Assembly (NCBI GenBank): GCA_038501625.1
Contig: JAZAYU010000012.1
Location: 11,467,338-11,531,337, forward strand
Length of the DNA: 64,000 nt
From: Corbicula japonica
Lineage: Eukaryota > Mollusca > Bivalvia > Venerida > Cyrenidae
Reading direction: 5' to 3'
A program made the translations under genes and the position numbers. Numbering within the stretch: position 1 is the stretch's first letter; each line of letters starts with the position of its first letter. This document shows, in pieces, positions 28,967-38,954 of this stretch. Under the pieces are notes generated by a model, which saw nothing but the letters and a program-made list of their open reading frames with translations, had not been told where the DNA came from and ran no database searches.

Positions 28967-29504
28967 TATGTATCCATTGGCCAATATAGGGCACCTGAAA
29001 TTAATTAAGTCTAATTTTAAGCTCTGAATTATATTTCAAAGAATTGATTAAAAGATAGTTTATTTGAATGATTATGTTTGTTGAACAGATTTTGACATTA
29101 AATGCTAGATTTACGTTGAAAGGTCCCGAGTGTCAGGATAAACAGAGATACTTTTTAAACTTTTAACAGGTTATGATAAGGATATATTTAGTGAAATCGG
29201 AGTCACAGTTTAACACAATTCAATACTGCTGAATTGTCTTGGATTTCAAATAGAACCATTGTGACTCCATGTAGGGCAAAAACAGTGTGAGTCAAACTTC
29301 GCAAGGGGTGAAAGATTGCTTAAAGAACTTTAGCCTTTGAGTTCCATTCACAATAAGGGTGATTGTTTTTAGACAACTTGGTGTGAACATGAGGTGATAA
29401 GGACCCCCTGTTTTAATTTATTGCACTGTACTTGATTAAACTATAATTTTCAACTTTTTATCTGTTATGTGCTCAGATTTCTAACAAGCTCACAGCTTTT
29501 TTCA

Positions 29505-29625
29505 GGATCTACAGGTCACTTTAAGATTCAGTATATTATTTCTGACCTCTTGGACAAACAGTGTAGATCCTCATCAGACTAAACTGTTGTGCAGGTTGAT
29601 CTGGATCAACATTTGTCACTCATGG
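29505..29625. mobile_element. M1 MITE fragment
   Basis: Carries AGGATCTACAGGTCAC, TATTTCTGACC, AACAGTGTAGATCCTCATCAG and GGTTGATCTGGATC in M1 order, without the terminal repeats. Confidence 0.7.
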
Positions 29626-29780
29626 GATCTACGTAATATTAAGATTTCTCCCTTAAAATCAGTATTTTACAATAAATAAAATTTTAAAAAATTGAAATAA
29701 TGCTGTTTAAAGATTGTACAGAATATGCTATATAAAAGTGGGCTATGGATTTACTTTTTGTAGTCTGAAAGTATGTACTA

Positions 29781-30782
29781 CAGTCGGACCTCGATAATTT
29801 GAACTTCGATAATTCGAACACCGTAGATATTTCGAACTCGTATCTCGGTCCCGGCAAAACGCCTGTATATTTTATATGCATTAACTCTTGATAATTCGAA
29901 CACCCAATATTTCGAACTTCGAACTCAAAGTCCAGTCCGTCCTTTTGAATTTCTATTAATTTCACTCTCGCTATTTCGAACACCTTTGAAATATATCGCT
30001 CAAAATTATGACATGTTAAAGTTTTCACACTTCAAGCGGATAACAATAGCGGCGCCGTATGAATAGCACACGCTGTGAAACTGACACAATTCAAACAAAG
30101 CGATACCTGTTACAAACAAATAATATTAAATTATTTGATCTCTTTAAAATCCGATCAGAAATATAATTAAAGAAAATTTTAAATAATTAAGACTTGCAAA
30201 CTAAATTTGCAAACAAAAATTGAGCGAATATAATTGTTTATCATTGTGTATAAAACGAAGACCAAAATTAATTTTAATCATATCTTATCAGCAAGTCTGA
30301 AACAGAAGATAGTAGCCTTCTTCCTCAACTGAGCAACTTTGAATGTCAGGATAATAGTGAGCGTGAACTAAGCATGTTGTGCAAGATGCACAATGTTCTA
30401 ATGAAAAAAGACTTTGTAAGGCGGGCGGCCATTCAAACTAGCATTGCAAAGTTTGTAAATTAAACATCTGTGACGTGAAGATTTGTGATTTATGATTTGT
30501 GTTACGTATATTATTTATGACAAAATGTATTTGAGTTACGTTCATTAACATGTATATAATTATGTAAACATACATATATAGTTTTGAAATAAAAATAAAT
30601 AACAAATATTTGGCTTGTCTTTTATTTCACATACAAAAGATAATGTAGATAAACAGACATTAAAAACATGAACAAAAAAATATCCACTTCCGCCGGCCGA
30701 CAGACCTTCGATAATTCTAACACCCTGATAATTCGAACTTTTTTCCCGGTCCCGTCGAGTTCGAATTATTGAGGTTCGACTG
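29781..30782 (+). mobile_element. Pogo/Tigger-like DNA transposon, internally deleted
   Basis: The left end is CAGTCGGACCTCGATAATT; the right end is the inverted form, ending GAGGTTCGACTG. Both are flanked by TA (29779-29780 and 30783-30784), the target of Tc1/mariner/pogo elements. Subterminal GATAATTCGAAC motifs are repeated several times on each side (29800-29990 and 30710-30770), as expected for transposase-binding ends. At 1002 bp it is too short for a full transposase. Only a tail remnant is left. A minus-strand frame of 114 codons at 29684-30028 runs through the left repeats and is not a gene. Confidence 0.85.
30278..30463 (+). pseudogene. Remnant of transposase C-terminus
   Basis: A 61-codon frame ends in TAA inside the pogo-like element. 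It includes the peptides SETEDSSLLPQLSNF and KKDFVRRAAIQTSIAKF, an acidic linker followed by a basic, Q- and F-containing tail. Tails of this type are common in pogo/Tigger transposases. The frame is closed upstream by a TAA at 30275-30277. A possible splice acceptor (ATCTTATCAG) sits at the left edge, so this may instead have been a last exon. The DDE core and DNA-binding domains are missing. The assignment rests on position inside the element and general character, not on an alignment. Confidence 0.45.
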
Positions 30783-30892
30783 TACATTCCTTTGCATTAA
30801 TGCAAAAAACAACAACAATTAAGCACCATTGAAAATTAAAGAAAGAGATACACTATTTTTGCAATAAGGTGATGATTCAATATGACAATCAG

Positions 30893-31115
30893 TTAACCCT
30901 TTTCTCCATATAGTCGCCTTTTTTTCGCTTGTGTGACCAGTGTAGATCCAGATCAGCCAGGACTTCTGTTCCATCTGATCAGGATCTGCACTGTTTGCTT
31001 TTTGATCAGAAATAACCAATTAAAAAAAGCAAAATGTGCAGATCCTGATCAGATGACACAGATGTGCCAGCTGATCTGGATCTACACTGTTCACTCATGC
31101 CATAAGGAAAGGGTT
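30893..31115. mobile_element. M1 MITE, near full length
   Basis: Begins TTAACCCTTTTCTCCATATA and ends AGGAAAGGGTT. Both inner hairpins are intact. Open frames on both strands here are translations of the repeat. Confidence 0.9.
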
Positions 31116-31528
31116 GAGTATTTCAAAAGAACAAAGGATATTGTCTGACAATGATGTAATATTGTTGATGAGGTTTCTGCCCCTGAACTTGAATTATTTA
31201 ATATAAATTATAATGCTTGTCATGGCTTAAGTCAAGTTTTAGAAGTATAATTTCTAATCTTTATCATTTTTCATAAAATGAGCATACATCATAATGATAA
31301 ATTCATTGTAATGAATTATTATGATGAAGCCTATTGTATATAACATAGTAATAGTTTTTTAATGTAAATCCTGTTTGTACAAGGGTTCTTGCAGGTGAAA
31401 AATGTGTTTTTGTTATTTTACACAGAGTTGAAAACAATATGGACAACATTATATTAGTCCATTTTGAAAGATTAATTAAGATTAAGTGAGATCTCCAGAA
31501 TGATAAAAAAACAGCTGTTGCAAGTTTG

Positions 31529-31732
31529 AACCCTTTCCTGTACAGAAACACCTTTATTGCTAGGGCGAACAGTTTAGATCCAGATCAGCCGGCACATCCG
31601 TGCCATCTGATCAGGATCTAAACTGTTCGCTTTTTGATTCGTTAGGTTATTTAAGACCGGATGTGCCGGCTAATCTGGATCTACACTGGTGGCACATGTG
31701 TAAAAGTGCGTATATATCCAGGAAAGGGTTAA
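31529..31732. mobile_element. M1 MITE, near full length
   Basis: Begins AACCCTTTCCTGTACAG and ends CCAGGAAAGGGTTAA. The second half lacks part of the middle segment. The next M1 copy starts 20 bp downstream. Confidence 0.85.
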
Positions 31733-31751
31733 TGTTTTATTATGGTTTCAT

Positions 31752-31925
31752 AACCCTTTACACCAAAGATACACCTTTATTGCGTAGGTGAACAGTTATT
31801 CCATGCCATCTGATGAGGATCTACACTGTTCACTTTAAGATTCATTCGTTTATTTTTGACCACGATGTGACAAGTGCAGATCCAGATCACACTGCACAGA
31901 AGGACGTTCCAACTTGGTTGCACAT
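31752..31925. mobile_element. M1 MITE, 3' end missing
   Basis: Begins AACCCTTTACACC and keeps CCATCTGATGAGGATCTACAC, TTTTTGACC and GTGCAGATCCAGATCAC. It fades out at GGTTGCACAT, shortly before the long palindrome. Confidence 0.75.
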
Positions 31926-31960
31926 ATCATAATGAATTATGTTAAGACTGAATATGATCC

Positions 31961-32979
31961 TCACATCCAGGTACCGGCTCTCCCAAGAACAGGTGGCACT
32001 CCACATACAGCTCACGGTTAAGAATTTTATACGAGGGTTGGTGTATGAATTTCGTTTGTATCTCCGGAAATTCAAAACCTTCGAAAAAATGAAACATATC
32101 AGCACCCTGGTTAATAAATAATGACTAAGTTCTGCAAGTGGCACAACATTTCATCTTCAAATAATTTAATAAAAAAACTACGGCGAGTTTAACACGAAAG
32201 TTTTAATCAAAAATGTCAAATGTCAAAATATAGCGTAAAATACTCAGTAAGTACTGCAAATTTATTCATTTTTGATACAGTATTGTATAGTCCTGTCTTC
32301 CTACAACAACCAGTTCAAATTCCAAGCCTTGATCTGTTTTATTTAATAAAAAAACTCGTTTTTAGAGATGGACAGTGGTTTCAAAACGGCACTCCCATTG
32401 CACAGGTGTGTAAATGTTTGGCACTCACCAAGTACAGCTACCGAAAAGTCTTCAAAAGTGTGAAGAATTTAGTTTTAGTATAGATGGGAGGTCAAAAAAC
32501 ACTGACACATAGTAATTATTTAGATTTGTTTTGAGTATTTTGACCTCCCACATTATTCTAAAACTAAATTACAGATGATTTCTTCACATTTTTACAGACT
32601 TTTCGGTAGCTGTACTTGGTGAGTGCCAAACATTTACTCGCCTGTGCGATGGGAGTGCCATTTTGAAACCACTGACCATCTTTAAAAACGAGTCATTCAT
32701 TTAATAAAATAGATCAAGGCTTGACATTTGACATTTTTGAGTCAAACTTTCATGTTTAACTTGCCGTAGTTTGTTTATTTCAAGATGAAGGTTGTGGCAC
32801 TTGCAGAACATAGACATTATTTATTTACCAGGGCGCTGATATGTTTCATTTTTTCTAAAGGTTTTGAATTTCTGGAGATACAAACTAAATACTTACACCA
32901 CCTCTCGTATAAAATTCTTTACCGTGAGCTGTATGTGGGAGTGCCACCTGTTCTTGGGAGAGCCGGTACCTGGATGTGA
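31961..32979. mobile_element. 1.0-kb palindromic element
   Basis: TCACATCCAGGTACCGGCTC at the left pairs with the inverted copy at the right (GAGCCGGTACCTGGATGTGA). The arms stay similar for about 500 bp each, with matching blocks AAGAACAGGTGGCACTCC, ACAGCTCACGGT, GGAAATTCAAAACCTT, TGCAAGTG and AGTACAGCTACCGAAAAGTC. The left arm has about 100 extra bases near 32230-32330. The centre is a small loop between GGGAGGTCAAAA and TTTTGACCTCCC (32488-32550). Open frames of 60-87 codons in the arms are incidental. No transposase is present. It could be a foldback element or the product of an inverted duplication. Confidence 0.85.
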
Positions 32980-33100
32980 TCCTGACCAAACTAAATTCTT
33001 GTAGTGTAAACACAGTATAACAAATTCTTTCAGTTACTTGGGACTGCTTTGCTCATATATGAAATAGAAGATGACTATTTACCACAATTGTATAATATTA

Positions 33101-33171
33101 ACCTTTTCCTTATCTGGATCTACACTGGCCGCACATGCCTAAAAATGCCTATTTATGGAGGAAAGGGTTAA
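33101..33171. mobile_element. M1 MITE, 3' fragment
   Basis: Retains TATCTGGATCTACACTGGC and the terminal TATGGAGGAAAGGGTTA. Confidence 0.8.
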
Positions 33172-33489
33172 ACAGCCATATCTATTATATCTACATCCAT
33201 TATATTGAATGATGATTTTAAAAACTGCATAAATTTGTGTCACATTATACCATAGCCAGGCTTCCTTTTTTTGAAAAGTAAAAGGGTAAAGATTAATTGA
33301 CCTATTTAATAAACTAACAGGTGATTGTCATTGTTGCTGTTATAAATGATACATTAACCCTGGTAATGACAGGCAACCCAAACCGAAATATCCTCCCTAT
33401 TGTAATGCTGTGTTTCCACAAAACTGGGGGAAAAGTAGGTGAAATGATAATTTTGGATTCAATAATTTTGGTTTATATTTTATTTGATT

Positions 33490-33711
33490 CTTTAGTCCAC
33501 GGATACAACTTATGGCATGGGACAGAGGTGATCCATATCAACCAGCACATCCATGCAATCTGATCAGGATCTACACTTTTCATTTTTAGATTCACTAGGA
33601 TATTTCTGATGTAGAAGTAAATAGTGCTGATTGTGATCTGACAGCTGGCATTGATGTGTCCGCAAATCTGGATCTACTCTGCTTGCACATATATATGGCA
33701 TAAAGGGTTAA
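33490..33711. mobile_element. M1 MITE, diverged copy
   Basis: Has GCACATCCATGCAATCTGATC, a middle segment, ATTGATGTGTCCGC and the terminal ATAAAGGGTTAA. The first 20 bp are degraded. Confidence 0.75.
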
Positions 33712-33755
33712 AGTTTGTAAATTGCTTTTCCTATCAGAACTTAAAAAAAATAATG

Positions 33756-33823
33756 GCTCAGTTAATCTGAATCTACACTGTTTGCCCGTGCCATAAAGGT
33801 ATATATATGGAGGATAGGGTTAA
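33756..33823. mobile_element. M1 MITE, 3' fragment
   Basis: Keeps TTAATCTGAATCTACACTG, a TTTGCCCGTGCC block and the terminal TATGGAGGATAGGGTTAA. Confidence 0.8.
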
Positions 33824-34767
33824 TTCTAGGAGAGCTGCTCTGTTACAACTACCCCAAGTCATAATAAGACACAATATTCAGAGTGTTCCCCAGACGTGTC
33901 ACCAGTGACAGTCAGTCTTTTATTACCTTAAGATCACTTCTCTGTTTTTAGTGATTGATCTGCTGTCAATAAAGTTATTTCTTGCATGATTTACTATCCT
34001 AATACAGGTAATTAATTGCCAGTTGTTGGAGATTTCTTCACCTTTGATGTAAAAGCAAATTGTCACAAACAGCATGTTGATAAAAGTGGTCATAAAAAGG
34101 CACTTAACATTAACCCATAGTTAGCCAGTAATGACTGACTAGTGTCGAACCAGTCATTTTGCACTGTGTCACTGGTAGGGATATATGTCATATTGTCAGA
34201 CTTGATTGGTTCCAATAAAATAAGTATTTTTTTAATTGTTATAGTATTTCCTCACAGAGTTCCATTAAAATCAATAGATTATTACACCAAAAACATTTAT
34301 ATATTTATTAATAGGTACATTATAATTGTTCATTTCTTTAGTGATCATGGACAAATCTTACTGTATCTTGATGACCAAAATGACCAGTAAAATAATAACT
34401 GGATTGATGGTCACTGCAAAATTCATCAGCCGGCTTTATTCCTCACCCCAACTGATGCTGCAGACATGTTCATGATAATTTATGATGTGTTTAATGTCTT
34501 AACTGAAAGGAAATTTTAATTTTTCCAGACATTTTTTATGGCATTTGGACAAATTAGTCATAAAATCACAAGGATTAAAGGATATGAATAAGTCTTGTCA
34601 GCAGTAGACCTTAGACTGTGTGCATTTCAAGATAGACACCTCAGCAGGCTGTGGTCACTTCAAACAGAGAGTTGTGATTGATTTCTGATTATTTATCAAA
34701 TGTACAGAGTTTTTATGGAAGGAGCTTGCTGATGGGAATATGCCAGTGTATGACTACCAGTGAAAAT

Positions 34768-34973
34768 GTGTGACCAGTGTAGATCCAGATCAGCCGGCAC
34801 ATCTGTGCCATCTGATCAGGATCTGCACTGGTCGCATTTTGGTCAGAAATAACCTATTGAATCAAAAAGCGAACAGCTTAGATCCTAATCAGATGGCACG
34901 GATGTGCCAGCTGATCTGGATCTAAACTGTTCGTCCAAGCAATAAAGGTGTATCTATACAGGAAAAGGTTATA
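34768..34973. mobile_element. M1 MITE
   Basis: Both inner hairpins are very well kept: CAGCCGGCACATCTGTGCC and GGCACGGATGTGCCAGC. The middle stem (CACTGGTCGCATTTT against AAAAAGCGAACAG) is also clear. The 5' terminal repeat is missing and the 3' end reads AGGAAAAGGTTA. Confidence 0.9.
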
Positions 34974-34994
34974 TCAGTTAGGCCAACAATCATT

Positions 34995-35100
34995 TATAAC
35001 ATAAAAAGTGAGATTGGAATCCAGTCTCAAAAACTGGTCTTTAATAGCCAATCAGTTGCTTAATTTGAGATTGGTCGCTTGGGTCTCAGTTTAATAAATG
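34995..35100. repeat. Diverged hairpin repeat, same family as 50337-50472
   Basis: Shares the ordered blocks CCAGTCTCAAA, AGCCAATCAG.TGCTT, TTTGAGA.TGG and CTCAGTTT.AT with the perfect hairpin at 50337-50472, but the arms no longer pair perfectly. A one-armed relative occurs at about 59519-59580. Confidence 0.6.
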
Positions 35101-35240
35101 AGGGCAAAGATTTTGGAGACTTTAACTTTAAGCTTCTGATTGGACAATTTTAAAGCTTAGCTCAATTTAAGGAATCAGCAGTAGTGACCTGTCTCAGTTT
35201 TATGTTCTTGGGTCCTCTGGCAGTAAGGAATAAACTTAAA

Positions 35241-35890
35241 TAGATTTAGTTGCAGAAAATAGTTAACAGAGCTAGTGCTGTTTCCTGCAGCTCCAAAAGC
35301 AACCTTCTCACTCTATGCCTTTATTTATCTACATTATAATATATAGTTTAGAACAACAACACAAAAGAACTAACAGGTGCTGTTTGCTGTGACAGGGTTT
35401 TACTGTATCTTTATTTAGTGCAAAACCATTAGGGAGGTAATTAAGGAGGTAGGGAGAAGAAGGGGGACACATTTATAACAAACATAACAGTTATCATTTG
35501 TTGAGGACACATACTTTTATGGGGGTTTTACACATTAAAATTGTTTAATGGATGAATCACAGAATATTTTAGCTAGATTTAGTTGCAGAAAATAGTTAAC
35601 AGCTCCAAAAGCAACCTTCTCACTCTATGCCTTTATTTATCAGATGTACATTGTAATATATAGTTTGGAACAACAACCCAAAAGAACTAACAGGTGCTGT
35701 TTGCTGTGACAGGGTTTTACTGTATCTTTATTTAGTGCAAAACCATTAGGGAGGTAATTAAGGAGGTAGGGAGAAAAAGGGGGACACATTTATAACAAAC
35801 ATAACAGTTATCATTTGTTGAGGACACATACTTTTATGGGGGTTTTACACATTGAAATTGTTTAATGGATGAATTACAGAATATTTTAGC
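35241..35890 (+). repeat. 333-bp tandem duplication
   Basis: TAGATTTAGTTGCAG begins copy 1 at 35241 and copy 2 at 35574. The copies stay nearly identical through GGTGCTGTTTGCTGTGACAG, GGGAGGTAATTAAGGAGG and the AGAATATTTTAGCT end. Copy 2 has lost about 21 bp (AGCTAGTGCTGTTTCCTGC) between short direct repeats. No coding frame is evident. Confidence 0.93.
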
Positions 35891-36017
35891 TTAAATACAT
35901 GGTTCACTATAATGTAAATAATAAAAATATCTTGTTATTCTTGAAACTTCCTTTTACTAAGGTACATTATATCTATCAGCTTTTCTTTTAACCATGTTTT
36001 CCATATTTAAGTGTTTT

Positions 36018-36190
36018 AACCACGCCATCTGATCTGGATCTTCTCTGGTTGCATCTTGGACAGAAATAACTTAATGAATCTAAAAGCTAACAGTGTAAAT
36101 CCTGATCAGAAGGCATAGATGTGTTGGTTGATCTGGATCTACAATAATCGCCATGCAATTAAAAGTATATTATATGGCAGAAATGTTAAT
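36018..36190. mobile_element. M1 MITE, diverged
   Basis: Carries CCATCTGATCTGGATC, AGAAATAACTTAATGAATC, AAAAGCTAACAG and GATGTGTTGGTTGATCTGG in M1 order. Terminal repeats are weak. Confidence 0.75.
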
Positions 36191-36730
36191 ATGAAGGGTG
36201 TGGGGAGCAGTATTTAACAGAGCTTGACAGTTTACCTTCTATTAAAATCTAAGACTGGACCATATCGGGACTAATTGAAAATATAGATAGTACAAATTAG
36301 TTTGCAAAATAGTAATACGGCCATATGTGAAAAAACGAGGGTCTTCAATTATTGCCTTTGATAAAGTCATAAAACACAATGGATGTTTGATTTATTTGGT
36401 AGTTGGGCCATTAAAGGGTTATTAGTATGCGATGATGATCTGATTTGTGTTTTTGTTGCCAATGACCCTTGCATTCAATAATAAGCCATCTCAACAAGGC
36501 GACTTTTGATATCATTTGATGAAATTTTTCATTACTTTTTTATCACTTTAAAATTAAAATTATCACTGTGATGTTTTTTTGTCTGAAACTATAACGGATT
36601 GGGGATTGGAAGGATGTGCGGCAGCATGTGTGATCTAAAGATGATAAATTAATAATGTCCAATAATTGAATATTAAGTTTGTTAAATATGAAATATATCA
36701 GTGTTTCCAGTATTTTGACTTGCTTAATTT
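36191..36730. other. Unassigned AT-rich stretch
   Basis: No repeat family, RNA or convincing exon was recognised here. Confidence 0.5.
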
Positions 36731-38773
36731 TTATGCCCCCGCCATATAATGGCGGAAGGGCATATAGTGTTCACCCTGGCTGTGGGTGGGTGGGTGGGTG
36801 TGTGTGTCAGTGTGTGTGTATGTTCGAAAATCGTGTCCGCTCTGTAACTTTGTTATTTCTTATTGGATTTTAAAATAACTTGGTATGAATGTTCACCATA
36901 TCAAGAGGGTGTGTCGCGTACAATACCCATGCCCGTAGGTCCAAGGTCAAGGTCACTGTTACTAAAAATAGCATTTTCTTGTCCGGGCTGTAACTTCCTT
37001 ATGATTAGAGGGATTTGAAAATAACTTGGCACAAATGTTCACCATGACAAGGCGGTGTGTCGCGTACAACACCCATGCCTGTAGGTCCAAGGTCAAGGTC
37101 ACTGTTACTAAAAATAGAATTCTGTTGGAAAAATCTTGTCCGCTCTGTAACTTTGTTATTTCTTAATGGATTTTAAAATAACTTGGTATAAATATCCATC
37201 ATATCAAGACGGTGTGTCGCGTACAGTACCCATGCCTGTAGGTCCAAGGTCAAGGTCACTGTTACTAAAAATAGAATTTTCTTGTCCAGGCTGTAACTTC
37301 CTTATGAATGGAGGGATTTCAAAATCACTTGGCACAAATGTTCACCATGACAAGGCGGTGTGTCGCGTACAACACCCATGCCTGTAGGTCCAAGGTCAAG
37401 GTCACTGTTACTAAAAATAGAATTTTGTTGGAAAAATCGTGTCCGCTCTGTAACTTTGTTATTTCTTATTGGATTTTAAAATAACTTGGTATGAATGTTC
37501 ACCATATCAAGATGGTGTGTCACATACAATACCCATGCCTGTAGGTCCAAGGTCAAGGTCACTGTTACTAAAAATAGAATTTTCTTGTCCGGGCTGTAAC
37601 TTCCTTATGAATGGAGGGATTTCAAAATAACTTGGCACAAATGTTCACCATGACAAGGCGGTGTGTCGCGTACAACACCCATGACTGTAGGTCCAAGGTC
37701 AAGGTCACTGTTACTAAAAATAGAATTTTGTTGGAAAAATCGTGTCCGCTGTGTAACTTTGTTATTTCTTATTGGATTTTAAAATAACTTGGTATGAATG
37801 TTCACCATATCAAGATGGTGTGTCGCGTACAATACCCATGCCTGTAGGTCCAAGGTCAAGGTCACTGTTACTAAAAATAATATTTTCTTGACCGGGCTGT
37901 AACTTCCTTATGAATGGAGGGATTTCAAAATATATTGGCACAAATGTTCACCATGACAAGGCGGTGTGTCGCGTACAACACCCATGCCTGTAGGTCCAAG
38001 GTCAAGGTCACTGTTACTAAAAATAGAATTTTGTTGGAAAAATCGTGTCCCGTCTGTAACTTTCTTATTTCTTATTGGACTTTAAAATAACTTGGTATGA
38101 ATGTTCACCATTATGAATGTTCACCATATCGAGACGGTGTGTCGCGTACAGTACCCATGCCTGTAGGTCCAAGGTCAAGGTCACTGTTACTAAAAATAGA
38201 ATTTTCTTGTCCGGGCTGTAACTTCCTTATGAATGGATGGATTTCAAAATAACTTGGCACAAATGTTTACCATGACAAGGCGGTGTGTCGCCTACAACAC
38301 CCATGCCTGTAGGTCCAAGGTCAAGGTCACTGTTACTAAAAATAAAATTTTGTTATAAAAATCTTGTCTGCTCTGTAACTTTGTTATTTCTTATTGGATT
38401 TTAAAATAACTTGGTATAAATGTTTATTATATCAAGACGATGTGTTGTGTACAATACTCATGCCTGTAGGTCCAAGGTCAAGGTCACTGTTACAAAAAAT
38501 AGAAATTTCTTGTACTAGCTATAACTTCATTATTAACAGAGTGATTTCAAAATAATTTGGCAGAAATGTTCACTATGACAAGGCGTTGTGTTGTGTACAA
38601 TTCCCATGCCTGTAGGTCCAAGGTCAAGGTCACTATTACTAAAACCAGAATTTTCTTGTCTGGGCTGTGAGTTTGTTATTACTTATTAGATTTTCAATTA
38701 ACTTGCTATAAATGTTCACCATGACAAACATGCATAGCGGGGGCATCCGTGTCCTATGGACACATTTCTAGTT
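36731..38773 (+). mobile_element. Interspersed element with a 303-bp dimeric minisatellite
   Basis: The element opens TTATGCCCCCGCC with a short CCGCCATATAATGGCGG hairpin, then a GTGGGTGGGTGGGTG microsatellite. It closes AGCGGGGGCATCCG and CACATTTCTAGTT. In between are twelve units sharing CCTGTAGGTCCAAGG. The CCAAGG positions are 36941, 37087, 37244, 37390, 37547, 37693, 37850, 37996, 38169, 38315, 38472 and 38618. Spacing alternates strictly 146 and 157 bp, so the true period is a 303-bp dimer. One 173-bp step is caused by a 16-bp local duplication near 38100. Similar GGGGGCATCC-ended elements with internal tandem units are familiar from bivalve genomes; I recall them as non-autonomous, perhaps Helitron-related. 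No protein is encoded. Confidence 0.88.
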
Positions 38774-38954
38774 ACTGATGCCATTTAAAAACTGTGCATG
38801 GGAACACAAAAGTTTTGAAAAATGTTAGAAATATTATATGTTAATCATTTAATGCAAAAGTCATGAGAAATTCATGAAAAATTCATTTTGAGATCAAACA
38901 CAAGCAAGGACAATCCTACAAACCTTTTTGAGGCACATAAGTGAAATCTCACTA

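Noticed and set aside
29684..30028. 114-codon minus-strand open frame
   Set aside because: It is a translation of the subterminal GATAATTCGAAC repeats of the pogo-like element and crosses its boundary.
30819..31148. Open frames with repeated CHLIRI/LIWIYT-type peptides here and at 43269, 49186, 49225, 60215 and 63572
   Set aside because: All lie in M1 MITE copies. The shared peptides come from the shared GATCTGGATCTACAC-type DNA, not from a protein family.
32220..32483. 87-codon frame in the 1-kb palindrome
   Set aside because: The arms are near mirror images and the opposite arm does not keep the frame, so it is incidental.
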